A stretch of DNA of 64,000 nucleotides from Streptomyces sp. NRRL F-5123 (GCF_000721495.1 NZ_JOHY01000033.1:12112-76111); one strand, 5' to 3'; counted from the stretch's first letter, positions 24,435 to 33,166 are shown. Notes: a model not told the origin generated them from the sequence alone. Translations and numbers: made by a program.

Positions 24435-25853
24435 TCAGCCCCGCCCCGCCGCTCGGTCGCCGGCAGGACCGGGGTCCGCCGCGCCCTCGGCCTGCGCCGA
24501 TGCCGCGCCGCCGGTCGCGTCGCCCTCGGCCACGTCGCCGCCGCCGAGCATCGCCGTCCACAGCTCCGGGAAATCCGGGAGCGTCTTGCCGGTCGTCGCC
24601 ACGTTCTCCACCCACACCCCGTCCACGGCCAGGCCCAGCACCGCCGCGGCGGTGGCCAGGCGGTGGTCGTCGTAGGTGCGGAATTCGCCGCCGTGCAGCG
24701 GGCGGGGGCGGATGCGCAGACCGTCGGGGGTCTCGTCGACGTCGCAGCCGAGCGCCCCCAGCTCCTTGGCGAGCGCCGCGAGCCGGTCGGTCTCGTGCAG
24801 CCGCAGATGGGCGATGCCGGTCAGCTCCGAGGCGTCCTCGGCGAGCGCCGCGACGGCCGCGATCACCGGGGTCAGCTCGCCGACCGCGCCGAGGTCGGCG
24901 GTGATGCCGCGGATCCGCCCGGTGCCGCGGAAGGTCAGCGCGCGGTCGCCCTGCTCGTACGCGCCCCCCATCCGGGTGAAGATCTCCCGCAGCGCGTCAC
25001 CCGGCTGGGTGGTGCGGCGCGGCCAGCCCGGCACGGTGACCTTGCCGCCGGTCACGAGCGCGGCGGCGAGGAAGGGCGCGGCGTTGGACAGGTCCGGCTC
25101 CACGGTGAGGTCGCGGCCGAGCAGGGCGCCCGCGGTGACCCGCCAGACGTTGGGGGCGCCGCCGTCCTCCGGGGCGTCGACCCGGGCGCCGGCCTTGCGC
25201 AGCATGTCGACCGTCATCCGGATGTGCGGCGCGGAGGGCAGCGTGCGGCCGGTGTGCCGTACCTCCAGGCCCTTGTTGAATCGCGGCCCGGACAGCAGCA
25301 GGGCGCTGACGAACTGGGACGAGGACGACGCGTCGACGTCCACGACGCCGCCGGTCAGCGACCCGGCCCCGTACACCGTCAGCGGCAGCGAGCCGCGGCC
25401 CTCGTCGTCTATCCGCGCGCCGAGGGCGCGCAGCGCGTCGATCACGCCGTGCAGCGGGCGCTCGTACGCCCGGGCGTCGCCCTCGAAGCGGACCGGGCCG
25501 TCGGCGAGCGCCGCGACCGGCGGCAGGAAGCGCATCACCGTCCCGGCGTTGCCGACGTCGACGGTGGCCGGGCCGTGCAGGCCGGCGGGGATGATCCGCC
25601 AGGCCTCGCCGCCGTCGGGGTTGACGGTCTCGTCGATCTGGACGCCCATGGCCCGCAACGCCTCCGCCATCAGGACGGTGTCCCGGCTGCGCAGCGGCCG
25701 GCGCACCCATCCGGGTTCGGCCGAATGCGCGGCGAGCACCAGGGCGCGGTTGGTCACCGACTTCGAACCCGGCACCGTGACGGTCGCGTCAACGGCGCCC
25801 GGCGCGGTGGGGGCGGCCCACCAGAGGGGAGAATGCGCGGCGCTGTTGCTCAT
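24435..25853 (-). CDS. aroA: 3-phosphoshikimate 1-carboxyvinyltransferase (EPSP synthase)
   Basis: A 472-residue EPSP synthase, sixth step of the shikimate pathway. It shows the S3P/PEP-binding PGSKSVTNRALVLAA near 28-42, GNAGTVMRFLPP near 101-112, LTVYGAGSLTGGVVDVDASSSSQF, and the late EPDLSNAAPFLAAAL and DHRLATAAAVLGL. The N-terminal region resembles class I enzymes. The last ~30 residues are an Ala/Gly/Asp-rich tail beyond the usual end of the fold, which accounts for the extra length. ATG start; first gene of the aroA-rsgA operon. Confidence 0.95.
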   Translation of the reverse strand: MSNSAAHSPLWWAAPTAPGAVDATVTVPGSKSVTNRALVLAAHSAEPGWVRRPLRSRDTVLMAEALRAMGVQIDETVNPDGGEAWRIIPAGLHGPATVDVGNAGTVMRFLPPVAALADGPVRFEGDARAYERPLHGVIDALRALGARIDDEGRGSLPLTVYGAGSLTGGVVDVDASSSSQFVSALLLSGPRFNKGLEVRHTGRTLPSAPHIRMTVDMLRKAGARVDAPEDGGAPNVWRVTAGALLGRDLTVEPDLSNAAPFLAAALVTGGKVTVPGWPRRTTQPGDALREIFTRMGGAYEQGDRALTFRGTGRIRGITADLGAVGELTPVIAAVAALAEDASELTGIAHLRLHETDRLAALAKELGALGCDVDETPDGLRIRPRPLHGGEFRTYDDHRLATAAAVLGLAVDGVWVENVATTGKTLPDFPELWTAMLGGGDVAEGDATGGAASAQAEGAADPGPAGDRAAGRG

Positions 25854-26031
25854 GAGCCCCAGCGTAGTGGCTCGGGTACGGGGAGATAAGTTGGCGAATG
25901 CGTCGAAACCTCCCGGAAACCTGAGGTCATACGGCTGCCATCAGGACCGGAAGGTCTGATTCCGCGATCGCGTACGGTCATCGCCGGTCATTTGCCGGCC
26001 GGCCGAGGCGTTCCGCGGCGCCGGTCGGGGT

Positions 26032-26109
26032 GGCCGGTCCGTGGCGGGTGCCGGTGCGGGGCCGGTCCGTGGCGGGTGCCGGTGCGGGGTGCCGGTGCGG
26101 GGTGCCGGT
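26032..26109. repeat. 28-bp tandem repeat with a 13-bp sub-repeat
   Basis: Two copies of a 28-bp unit starting GGCCGGTCCGTGGCGGG (26032 and 26060) are followed by shorter units GGTGCCGGTGCGG at 26088 and 26101. The array runs into the stop codon of the M50 protease gene. It is a small minisatellite that could vary between strains. Confidence 0.8.
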
Positions 26110-26822
26110 CAGCGCATGAGCAGCCAGCGCCCGCCGCCCACCAGCGCGCACACCGCCACGACGTAGAAGAAGAACAGCCACAGCGCCGCGGGCGTCCGGG
26201 TCAGCCGCGCCAGCTGGTCGGCGTCCGACGAGCCGCTGCGGTCCCGGCGGCGGCCGGCCTGCAGCTCCGCGACCGGCCGGGCGCCGCCCGCGAGCAGGAA
26301 CCAGACCACCAGGTACGCGAAGGCCGCCTGCACCTCGGCCTTCGTCAGCCACGACACCAGCAGGAAGAGCGCGCCGGTCAGCACCACCGTGAGGGCGCCG
26401 TACGCGTTGCGGATCATGACCAGCATCACCAGGAGCAGCGCCGTCGCGCCCCACAGCAGCGCGGTTATGTGGCCGGCGGACAGCAGGGCCGCACCTGCCA
26501 GGCCCAGCAACGGCGGCGCGGTGTATCCGGCGGCGGCCGTCAGCACCATGCCCGGGCCGTGCGGCTTGCCGCGCGAGACCGTCAACCCGGAGGTGTCCGA
26601 ATGCAGCCGTATGCCGTCGAGCCGCCGTCCCATGAGCAGGGCCATCAGGCCGTGCCCGCCCTCGTGGGCGATCGTCACCGCGTTGCGTACGACCCGCCAC
26701 ACCCCGCCGGACAGCACCGCGGCCAGCGCCACCAGTGCCGTCGCCCCGATGAGCCAGCGCGGCGGGTCGGTCTGGGTCCCGGTGAGCCGGTCCCACATCT
26801 CGCTGAAGTCCGCGACGTTCAT
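26109..26822 (-). CDS. M50 family integral membrane metallopeptidase
   Basis: A 237-residue membrane protein from the ATG at 26822 (MNVADFSEMWDRL); a TTG at 26843 would add 7 residues. The zinc motif HEGGH is at 53-57 in AVTIAHEGGHGLMALLMGRRLDG, inside a membrane segment as in S2P-type proteases. Several more hydrophobic helices follow, and the passage RLHSDTSGLTVSRGKPHGPGMV is shared by the actinobacterial DUF3267/M50B-like group. No PDZ domain is present, so it is a minimal form; the substrate is unknown. A late Asp ligand is not obvious. Confidence 0.8.
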   Translation of the reverse strand: MNVADFSEMWDRLTGTQTDPPRWLIGATALVALAAVLSGGVWRVVRNAVTIAHEGGHGLMALLMGRRLDGIRLHSDTSGLTVSRGKPHGPGMVLTAAAGYTAPPLLGLAGAALLSAGHITALLWGATALLLVMLVMIRNAYGALTVVLTGALFLLVSWLTKAEVQAAFAYLVVWFLLAGGARPVAELQAGRRRDRSGSSDADQLARLTRTPAALWLFFFYVVAVCALVGGGRWLLMR

Positions 26823-26924
26823 TCGGTGCCCGTTTCCCCACAAGCCGGTGGTTCGTCCAGATTTTTCGTACGTCCGTGCGAGTCGGCTCCCGTCGCCGCC
26901 CGCGGTCGTGGCAGTGTGTCACTC

Positions 26925-27740
26925 ATGTGCGGTCGATATGCGGCGAGCCGGAAACCCGAAGATCTCACGGGCATCTTCGACGTCCAGAAGTGGGAGCCGA
27001 CGGAGACTCTCGCCCCGGACTACAACGTGGCGCCCACCAAGGACGTCCCTGTCGTACTGGACCGCCCGGTGAAGGATTCCGGTTCCCCGGATCCGGTACG
27101 GCAGCTGCGCGTGCTGCGCTGGGGCCTGGTGCCGTCCTGGGCGAAGAGCCCGGACGTCGGGGTGAAGATGATCAACGCGCGGGCCGAGACCGCCGCCGAG
27201 AAGCCCTCCTACCGGCGCGCCCTGGCCGCCCGGCGCTGCCTGATACCCGCCGACGGCTACTACGAGTGGGTCACCGGCGAGGGCGAGCGGCAGCTTGAAG
27301 AGCAGGGCAAGGGCAAGCGCGCCCGCAAGCAGCCGTATTTCGTCACACCCGCCGACGGCTCGGTCTTCGCCATGGCCGGGCTCTACGAGTTCTGGCGCGA
27401 CCGCACCCTGCCCGACGACCACCCGCGCGCCTGGTGGACGACCTGCACCGTCATGACGACCGCGGCCGAGACCACCGACCTCGCCGGATACGACGGACAC
27501 GGCCCGCGCGCCCTCGCCGACATCCACCCCCGGATGCCGCTCATGATCACCCCCGACCGCTGGGACGCCTGGCTCGACCCGCGCACCACCGACCCGGACA
27601 CCCTCCAGGCCCTGCTCTCCCCGCCGCCGCCCGGCCTGCTGCGCGCCTACCCGGTCGGCACCGCGGTCAGCAACGTCGCGAACAACGGGCCCGAGCTGCT
27701 GCACGAGCTGCCCGCGCCCGAGGAGGAGACGCTCTTCTGA
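26925..27740 (+). CDS. SOS response-associated peptidase (SRAP, YedK/HMCES)
   Basis: A 271-residue SRAP protein that covalently caps abasic sites in single-stranded DNA through the N-terminal Cys2, exposed after Met removal; the start MCGRYAAS fixes the ATG at 26925. Other family marks are YNVAPT near 36-41, RWGLVPSWAKSP, the conserved NARAET, ADGYYEW, and ADIHPRMPLMI with the active His. About 20 residues (ERQLEEQGKGKRARKQ) form a charged insertion typical of actinobacterial members. The stop overlaps the next gene's ATG as TGATG, so the two are coupled. Confidence 0.92.
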   Translation: MCGRYAASRKPEDLTGIFDVQKWEPTETLAPDYNVAPTKDVPVVLDRPVKDSGSPDPVRQLRVLRWGLVPSWAKSPDVGVKMINARAETAAEKPSYRRALAARRCLIPADGYYEWVTGEGERQLEEQGKGKRARKQPYFVTPADGSVFAMAGLYEFWRDRTLPDDHPRAWWTTCTVMTTAAETTDLAGYDGHGPRALADIHPRMPLMITPDRWDAWLDPRTTDPDTLQALLSPPPPGLLRAYPVGTAVSNVANNGPELLHELPAPEEETLF

Positions 27741-28462
27741 TGCCCCCCGCGCCATCCGGGCCCGCCGGCCCCGCCCCCGGCCGCGTCCAGGACGTCGACA
27801 CCCCGGCCGGCCCCGCCCGCATCAGCTGGTACGGCGCCGCCCGGCCGCACAGCGTGCTCGCCCTCGGCCACGGGGCGGGCGGCGGCATCGAGGCCGCCGA
27901 CCTGGTCGCGCTGGCCGCGGCGCTGCCCGCCGCGGGCGTCGAGGTCGCCCTCGTCGAGCAGCCCTGGCGGGTCGCCGGCCGCAAACTCGCCCCCGCGCCC
28001 GCCGCCCTGGACACCGCCTGGACCGCCCTGTGGCCCGCGCTCGCCGCCCCCGGCCTGCCCGTCGTCGCCGGCGGCCGCAGCGCGGGCGCCCGGGTGGCCT
28101 GCCGTACGGCCGAGGCGCTCGGCGCCGCCGCCGTCCTCGCCCTGGCCTTCCCGCTGCACCCGCCGGGTCGCCCCGCCTCCTCCCGCGCCGCCGAGCTGAC
28201 CTGGGCCGCCGCCGTCCTGCCGCTGCTTGCCGTCCAGGGCGGCAAGGACCCCTTCGGCACGCCGGGCGAATTCCCACCGGGCCACCGCCCCGTGGAGGTG
28301 CCCGAGGCCAACCACTCCTTCGCCGTCGCCAAGCGCGCCGCCCTCACCCAGGAGGCCGCACTCGCCGTGCTGACCGGCGCCGTCGCCGACTGGCTCGCCT
28401 CCCTCGGCCACGCCACCGGCCCCACCGGTGGCCGCACCGGCACCCGCCGCGGCCGCGGCTGA
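27740..28462 (+). CDS. small alpha/beta hydrolase (dienelactone hydrolase-like)
   Basis: A 240-residue alpha/beta-fold protein. The ATG at 27740 overlaps the SRAP stop. It has LALGHGAGGGIEAADL (oxyanion region) near 37-52, the nucleophile elbow GGRSAGARVA near 113-122 with Ser as nucleophile, an acid candidate in QGGKDPFGTP near 173 and a late His in EANHSF near 196. It resembles the KANL3/TEX30-type hydrolases. The substrate is unknown. Coupling to the abasic-site protein suggests co-expression but not a shared pathway. Confidence 0.8.
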   Translation: MPPAPSGPAGPAPGRVQDVDTPAGPARISWYGAARPHSVLALGHGAGGGIEAADLVALAAALPAAGVEVALVEQPWRVAGRKLAPAPAALDTAWTALWPALAAPGLPVVAGGRSAGARVACRTAEALGAAAVLALAFPLHPPGRPASSRAAELTWAAAVLPLLAVQGGKDPFGTPGEFPPGHRPVEVPEANHSFAVAKRAALTQEAALAVLTGAVADWLASLGHATGPTGGRTGTRRGRG

Positions 28463-28508
28463 GCCGTACGGCCGTGAGCCGGCCGCCGGCATCGTCCCGC
28501 CGGCGGCC

Positions 28509-28535
28509 GGGAATGGGCGCAGCGGAACCGGTGTT
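28509..28535 (+). promoter_or_regulatory. SigR-type promoter (GGGAAT-N18-GTT)
   Basis: GGGAAT at 28509-28514 and GTT at 28533-28535 are separated by exactly 18 bases, the known SigR promoter consensus. It lies about 65 bases before an ATG (28603) that opens an N-terminally extended SigR, matching the S. coelicolor arrangement where sigRp2 makes the extended form. Confidence 0.85.
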
Positions 28536-28803
28536 GTGGCAAGCGTCAGAACGAACAACAGCACCGCAGCAGCTTTGGTGAAGTGGCGAGAGAGGCACCC
28601 GCATGGTTTCAGCCGCATGCCGGCCCCGGGCCGAGGCCGCCGCCCAGCCGGCGCCGTCCGCCCCCTACGTGAACTGGGCCGGCTGGACCACCGGAGGCGA
28701 GAGCAAGGACGTTGCCCAGGGCGGATCGGGCGTGACCCTCGCCAGTGCAATATCCTCCGAGACGAGCGTGTCCGCTTTGGGGCTCGCTGGCGTTTCTGAG
28801 GAG

Positions 28804-29469
28804 GTGGGTCCGGTCACCGGCACCGACGACAGCACGGCGGAAACCGCGGGTGCGTCCGGTCAGGAAGCAGCGGAAAGCAGCACGGAGCGCGCCCAGCGTT
28901 TCGAGCGGGACGCCCTCGGGTTCCTGGACCAGATGTACTCGGCCGCGCTGCGGATGACCCGCAATCCGGCTGACGCGGAGGACCTGGTGCAGGAGACGTA
29001 CGCGAAGGCGTACGCGTCCTTCCACCAGTTCCGCGAGGGAACGAACCTCAAGGCATGGCTCTACCGCATCCTCACCAACAGCTTCATCAACTCCTACCGC
29101 AAGAAGCAGCGCGAGCCGCTGCGCAGCGGCTCGGAGGACATCGAGGACTGGCAGCTGGCGCGCGCCGAGTCGCACATGTCGACCGGCCTGCGCTCGGCGG
29201 AGTCGCAGGCGCTCGACCACCTGCCCGACTCCGACGTCAAGGCGGCCCTCCAGGCGATCCCGGAGGAATTCCGCATCGCGGTCTACCTCGCGGATGTCGA
29301 GGGCTTTGCGTACAAGGAGATCGCCGACATCATGGGAACGCCCATCGGCACGGTGATGTCCAGGCTGCACCGCGGCCGCCGTCAGCTGCGCGAGCTGCTG
29401 GAGGACTACGCACGTGACCGCGGACTGGTCCCGGCGGGCGCGGGAAGCGAGAAGGGCGCGGATTCATGA
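28804..29469 (+). CDS. sigR: ECF RNA polymerase sigma factor SigR
   Basis: Sigma factor of the thiol-oxidative (disulfide) stress response. The canonical 221-residue form starts at GTG 28804 ([14 protein letters not shown]) behind GAGGAG. An in-frame ATG at 28603 gives a 67-residue longer form, equivalent to the SigR' isoform described in S. coelicolor. Region 2 is [34 protein letters not shown]; region 4 is [40 protein letters not shown]. The stop overlaps the rsrA start as ATGA. A SigR promoter upstream implies positive autoregulation. Confidence 0.95.
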   Translation: MGPVTGTDDSTAETAGASGQEAAESSTERAQRFERDALGFLDQMYSAALRMTRNPADAEDLVQETYAKAYASFHQFREGTNLKAWLYRILTNSFINSYRKKQREPLRSGSEDIEDWQLARAESHMSTGLRSAESQALDHLPDSDVKAALQAIPEEFRIAVYLADVEGFAYKEIADIMGTPIGTVMSRLHRGRRQLRELLEDYARDRGLVPAGAGSEKGADS

Positions 29470-29747
29470 GTTGCGGCAACGCGCATGAGACGGACTGCTC
29501 GGAGGTGTTGGGTCACCTCTACGAATACCTCGACAACGAGATGTCCGAGGACGCGTGCACGAAGTTTCGGCAGCACTTCGAGGAGTGCCATCCGTGCCTG
29601 GAGAAGTACGGCCTTGAGCAGGCCGTGAAGAAGCTCGTCAAACGCTGCTGCGGGTCCGACGACGTCCCTACCGACCTCCGGTCGAAGGTGATGATGCGGA
29701 TCGAGTCCATCCGCTCCGGCGAATCCACCCCGGAGCCCACCCCGTAG
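29466..29747 (+). CDS. rsrA: redox-sensing zinc anti-sigma factor RsrA
   Basis: A 93-residue ZAS-family anti-sigma factor that binds and inhibits SigR when reduced and releases it when its cysteines form disulfides. The known redox/zinc residues are all present: Cys3, Cys11, Cys31, His37, Cys41, Cys44, Cys61 and Cys62, including the HxxxCxxC motif at 37-44. It is translationally coupled to sigR by the ATGA overlap. Compared with S. coelicolor RsrA the C-terminal tail after the KLVKRCC core is shorter by about a dozen residues. Confidence 0.96.
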   Translation: MSCGNAHETDCSEVLGHLYEYLDNEMSEDACTKFRQHFEECHPCLEKYGLEQAVKKLVKRCCGSDDVPTDLRSKVMMRIESIRSGESTPEPTP

Positions 29748-29772
29748 GGCCCTCCCCCCTGCGGGGGGGCCG
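29747..29772 (+). terminator. hairpin after rsrA
   Basis: GGGCCCTCCCCCC and GGGGGGGCC face each other around TGC, starting at the last base of the rsrA stop. A GC-only stem without a T tract. Confidence 0.6.
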
Positions 29773-29813
29773 GCTCGGCCCTGCCGGGCGGGCGATCTGC
29801 TGCGCAGGGCGGT

Positions 29814-29968
29814 GAGCGTTTTCGGGTGCGGTTGCGCCGTGGGGCGGATCGGGTACGGCTGGGCCGCGGGGCGAGCGTTTTCGGGGGCGGTTGCGCCGCG
29901 GGGCGAGCGTTTTCGGGGGCGGTTGCGCCGCGGGGCGAGCGTTTTCGGGGGCGCGGGGAACTGCGCGA
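29814..29968. repeat. 32-bp tandem repeat array with GAGCGTTTTC core
   Basis: Three near-identical 32-bp units begin at 29873, 29905 and 29937, each opening GAGCGTTTTCGGGGGCGG and closing TTGCGCCGCGGGGC; a diverged unit begins at 29814. No open frame with a ribosome site uses the array. The next ~100 bases (GCGCGGGGAACTGCGCGAGC and the CACCACCGCCGGTGG palindrome) are the mosaic repeat found in other gaps of the window. Confidence 0.85.
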
Positions 29969-30074
29969 GCAACCCACCACCGCCGGTGGTCCGGAAGCAA
30001 CAGCAACTGCCCCTTCGCGCCGGTGACCACCCGCGCCCGGGTGGGGGCTGAGTCCCGCGGCGCAGGCGCACCCT

Positions 30075-30160
30075 GAACGCCCGCCCGGCGCGGCAGCGCG
30101 AAACGCCCGCCCGGCGCGGCAGCGCGAAACGCCCGCCCGGCGCGGCAGCGCGAAACGCTC
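30075..30160. repeat. 26-bp tandem repeat array with GAAACGCCC/GCTC core
   Basis: Cores at 30076, 30102, 30128 and 30154 give a strict 26-bp period; the unit reads AACGCCCGCCCGGCG then CGGCAGCGCGA. It lies in the same gap as the 32-bp array, in the opposite sense, so the two share the heptamer AAACGCY/RGCGTTT. Confidence 0.85.
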
Positions 30161-30283
30161 GCGGCGCCGGCGCGGATCTTCCCTCGTTCGGGGGACAGAG
30201 GGGCGTTGCCCCGCGGGGGCAGGGGCAACACCCCTAGCGTGGGAGGGGTCAGGCAAGCGCACCCGGTGGAGGAGGGGGGCGAC

Positions 30284-30913
30284 ATGGCCGAGCGGCGAGC
30301 AGAAAGCTTTCTGCCTCGTGCCGCGGCCCTGGTCGCCGCGATGCAGCTGAAGGACCCCTACACCCGCGGGCACGGCGACCGCGTCGGCCAGGCCAGTGCG
30401 CTGATCGCCGCGGAACTGCGCCTCGCGGAAGACCTCGTCGCCGACCTGCGGCTCGCCGGCACCCTGCACGACATCGGCAAACTCGCCGTCCCCGGCCGCC
30501 TGTTGCGCAAACCCGGCCCTCTCACGGCCACCGAGCAGGACACCGTACGGCGCCACCCCCGGCACGGCTACGCGCTGGTGTGCGGCAACCAGGTGCCCGC
30601 CGTCGCGCGGGTCGCGGTCCTGCACCACCACGAGCGCTTCGACGGCGGCGGCTACCCGCACGGCCTCGCGGGGCGCCGCATCCCCTGGCCGGCCCGCATC
30701 GTGTCGGTGGCCGACGCGCTCGACGCCATGACCTCCACCCGCAGCTACCGCCCGGCCCGCCCGGTGAGCGCTGCGCTCGCGGAGCTGGGCCGGTGCGCGG
30801 GCAGCCAGTTCGACCCCGCGGTGGTCGCCGCGCTCTCCCGGGTGCTGGCGCGTCATCCCTGGCCACCGCCCGTGACCCGCACGGTGTACGGGCGGCCCGC
30901 GTACCGCTCGTAG
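30284..30913 (+). CDS. stand-alone HD-GYP domain phosphodiesterase
   Basis: A 209-residue protein consisting of one HD-GYP domain, the fold that hydrolyses cyclic di-GMP. It starts at ATG 30284 behind a very strong GGAGGAGGGGGG site. Motifs: HGDRVGQAS near 30, HDIGKLAVP near 65-73, HHHERFDGGGYPHGLAG near 109-125 (the HD-GYP hallmark), and SVADALDAMTSTRSYRPARP. There is no receiver, sensor or membrane domain, so it is a minimal enzyme. From memory the S. coelicolor counterpart also lies next to sigR-rsrA. Activity is inferred, not shown. Confidence 0.88.
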   Translation: MAERRAESFLPRAAALVAAMQLKDPYTRGHGDRVGQASALIAAELRLAEDLVADLRLAGTLHDIGKLAVPGRLLRKPGPLTATEQDTVRRHPRHGYALVCGNQVPAVARVAVLHHHERFDGGGYPHGLAGRRIPWPARIVSVADALDAMTSTRSYRPARPVSAALAELGRCAGSQFDPAVVAALSRVLARHPWPPPVTRTVYGRPAYRS

Positions 30914-31225
30914 GCCTTTCGGGTGACGGCGACTCGCCCGGGTGCTGGTGGAGCGGCCCGCCTCGGCATGGTTGGATGCCCACGGGTATGGCAAGGAGGC
31001 AGGAAGAGCCCGCTGCCGGACGGCGACGGGGAGCACACGGAAGTCGGGCTGAGAGCGCGGCCGAAATGTGCGAGGTTGGTGTGTGGAGCCGCTTGTCCGA
31101 CGACGTACGGGCGGTACGCGACAGGGCCGCACCCCGCGGTGCGCGCCCTCCGGGGGACGACGTGATCGTGGTGCGGAAGGCGACGTCCTGGCAGTGATCG
31201 GCTGAGCGGGCAGGCGGTATCGACG
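30914..31225. other. gap without a supported gene
   Basis: 312 bases between the HD-GYP and TPR genes. An open frame from ATG 30988 to 31197 (69 codons) has partly GC-rich third positions and ends in DDVIVVRKATSWQ, but its first half has poor codon bias, so I do not call it. No repeat array is present here, unlike the neighbouring gap. Confidence 0.4.
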
Positions 31226-32227
31226 TTGAAGATCTTCGGCAGAGTGCGGCACCGGCCGTCGCCCACCTGGCGGCAGGCCACCGACCAGGCGTTCTCACTG
31301 ATCGACGACGGGCGCTACGAGGACGCGGGCGCGCTGCTGACCCGGGCGGCCGACCTGGAGCCCTGGCTTTCCGAGTCCTGGTACAACCTCGCGCTGCTGC
31401 ACAAGTTCCGGCACGACTGGGCGCAGGCCCGTATCGCCGGGCTGCGTGCGGTCGCCCTGCTGGACCGGCCGGTCGGCGCGCCCGACTGGTGGAATCTGGG
31501 CATCGCGGCGACCGCCCTCCAGGACTGGCCGCTCGCGCGCCGTGCCTGGCAGGCGTACGGCCTGCGGATGCCGGCCGGCACCGCCGCCCGCAGCGGCGAG
31601 GAGTCGGCGCGGCTGCCGCTGGGCAGCGCCACGGTGCGGCTGTCTCCGGAGGGCGAGGCGGAGGTGGTGTGGGGCCGGCGGCTCGACCCGTGCCGGGTGG
31701 AGGTGCTGTCGATCCCGCTGCCGTCGTCCGGGCGGCGCTGGGGCGAGGTCGTGCTGCACGAGGGAGTCGCGCACGGCGAGCGTGCCACCGCGGGCGGTTC
31801 CGGCGGGTCGGTGTACCCGGTGTTCGACGAGATCGAGCTGTGGGCGCCGTCGCCCGTCCCGACGTGGCTGGTGCTGCTCGAAGCGGAGGCCCCGGCGGAC
31901 CGGGACGCGCTGGAGCGGCTCGCGGCGGAGGCCGGCTACGCCGCGGAGGACTGGTCCTCGTCGGTACGGCTGCTGTGCCGGACGTGCTCCGAGAGCCGGA
32001 TGCCCACGGACGACGGGTCCGCGCGCCGGGACCCGCACGACCACGGTGAGCCCGGGCACCCCGGGCACCTCAGCCACCTGAGCGACTCCGGGGGCGGGTC
32101 GCACTGGTCGCAGGAGCGGGAGTGCGGCATCGCCGCCCCGGCCGGGCTGGTCCGCGGGCTGCTCGACAGCTGGGTCGCGGACTCGCCCGCCACCCGCGCG
32201 TGGCGCGACCTGGAAGAGGTCTGCTAA
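31226..32227 (+). CDS. tetratricopeptide-repeat protein
   Basis: A 333-residue protein from a TTG at 31226 (MKIFGRVRHRPSPTW). The N-terminal ~120 residues contain TPR-like helix pairs: AFSLIDDGRYEDAGALLTRAADLEPW, SWYNLALLHKFRHDWAQARIAGLRAVALL and WWNLGIAATALQDWPLARRAWQAYGL. The rest is a conserved beta-rich domain with VWGRRLDPCRVEVLSIPLPSSGRRWG, then LCRTCSESRMP followed by a His/Ser/Gly-rich stretch (HLSHLSDSGGGSHWSQERECG) that could bind metal. I know it as a conserved actinobacterial protein without assigned function. It precedes def by 242 bases, which include a copy of the CACCACCGGTGG mosaic repeat. Confidence 0.75.
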   Translation: MKIFGRVRHRPSPTWRQATDQAFSLIDDGRYEDAGALLTRAADLEPWLSESWYNLALLHKFRHDWAQARIAGLRAVALLDRPVGAPDWWNLGIAATALQDWPLARRAWQAYGLRMPAGTAARSGEESARLPLGSATVRLSPEGEAEVVWGRRLDPCRVEVLSIPLPSSGRRWGEVVLHEGVAHGERATAGGSGGSVYPVFDEIELWAPSPVPTWLVLLEAEAPADRDALERLAAEAGYAAEDWSSSVRLLCRTCSESRMPTDDGSARRDPHDHGEPGHPGHLSHLSDSGGGSHWSQERECGIAAPAGLVRGLLDSWVADSPATRAWRDLEEVC

Positions 32228-32469
32228 TACCGCGGGGCTCGCCGTCCGGTGCGCCCCGGGCTGCCTCTTCCGGTGCTTCACGCGATCTTCCGCGCGTCGT
32301 GGCCGGTCGCGCAGCTCTGGGAGAGAACTGCGCGCTCAGCCCACCACCGGTGGACGGTCGCGCCACCTACCGCAAGAGGCACCCCGGGGCGTACACCCGG
32401 CGGGCCCCGCGCCCCGCTCCCGTACCCTGGACGGATTAGTGAACCGGCCTGGAAGGCGATAGCAGAACG

Positions 32470-33105
32470 ATGGCGCAGACCGCTGACACCGCCCCTCCGG
32501 AGGAGGGGGAGACGTTCGTCGACGACGTGACCGACGGCGCCGCCCGTGAGGAAGCCCACCGGGTGCGCGGCACCGCGCGGCCGATCACGGTTGTCGGCAA
32601 CCCCGTGCTGCACCGGGAGTGCCGCGACGTCACCGACTTCGGCCCGGACCTCGTCGCGCTCGTCGACGACATGTTCGCCAGCCAGCGCGCGGCGGAGGGC
32701 GTGGGCCTCGCCGCGAACCAGATCGGTGTGGACCTGAAGGTCTTCGTCTACGACTGCCCGGACGACAACGACACCCGGCACGTCGGCGTCGTGTGCAACC
32801 CCGTCCTGGAGGACCTGCCCGCGGACAAGCGGCATCTCGACGACTCCAACGAGGGGTGCCTGTCGGTGCCGGGCGCGTACATGGAGACGCCGCGCCCGGA
32901 CTACGCGGTGGTCCGCGGGCAGGACATGCAGGGCAACCCGATCGCCGTGCGGGGCACCGGCTTCTTCGCCCGGTGCCTCCAGCACGAGACCGACCACCTC
33001 TACGGGCGGCTCTACATCGACCGGCTCTCCAAGCGCGACCGCAAGGACGTCATGCGCCAGATGGCGGAGACGACCCCGAAGTTCGCGACCGTGCCGAACG
33101 ACTAG
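32470..33105 (+). CDS. def: peptide deformylase
   Basis: A 211-residue peptide deformylase, removing the formyl group from nascent proteins. All three metal-site motifs are intact: GVGLAANQ at 77-84, EGCLS at 128-132 (metal Cys130) and HETDH at 172-176. The N-terminal ~35 residues are an acidic extension beyond the usual start. Streptomycetes carry several def paralogues. GGAAGGCGA precedes the ATG at 32470. The gene converges on nrdB. Confidence 0.94.
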   Translation: MAQTADTAPPEEGETFVDDVTDGAAREEAHRVRGTARPITVVGNPVLHRECRDVTDFGPDLVALVDDMFASQRAAEGVGLAANQIGVDLKVFVYDCPDDNDTRHVGVVCNPVLEDLPADKRHLDDSNEGCLSVPGAYMETPRPDYAVVRGQDMQGNPIAVRGTGFFARCLQHETDHLYGRLYIDRLSKRDRKDVMRQMAETTPKFATVPND

Positions 33106-33166
33106 GGCGGCGCCCTGGGAGTCGGAACGCTCAGGACACCCAGGGCACCCAGGACACCTGGAACAC

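Noticed and set aside
23388..25889. An 833-codon plus-strand frame opposite rsgA and aroA
   Set aside because: Mirror of two well-identified enzymes; no start signal.
29814..30160. CRISPR array
   Set aside because: The units are contiguous tandem repeats without unique spacers, and no cas gene is in the window.
30988..31197. Possible 69-residue gene after the HD-GYP gene
   Set aside because: The second half reads reasonably (SRLSDDVRAVRDRAA), faintly like the N-terminus of serine acetyltransferases, but the first half has poor codon bias and no other support exists.
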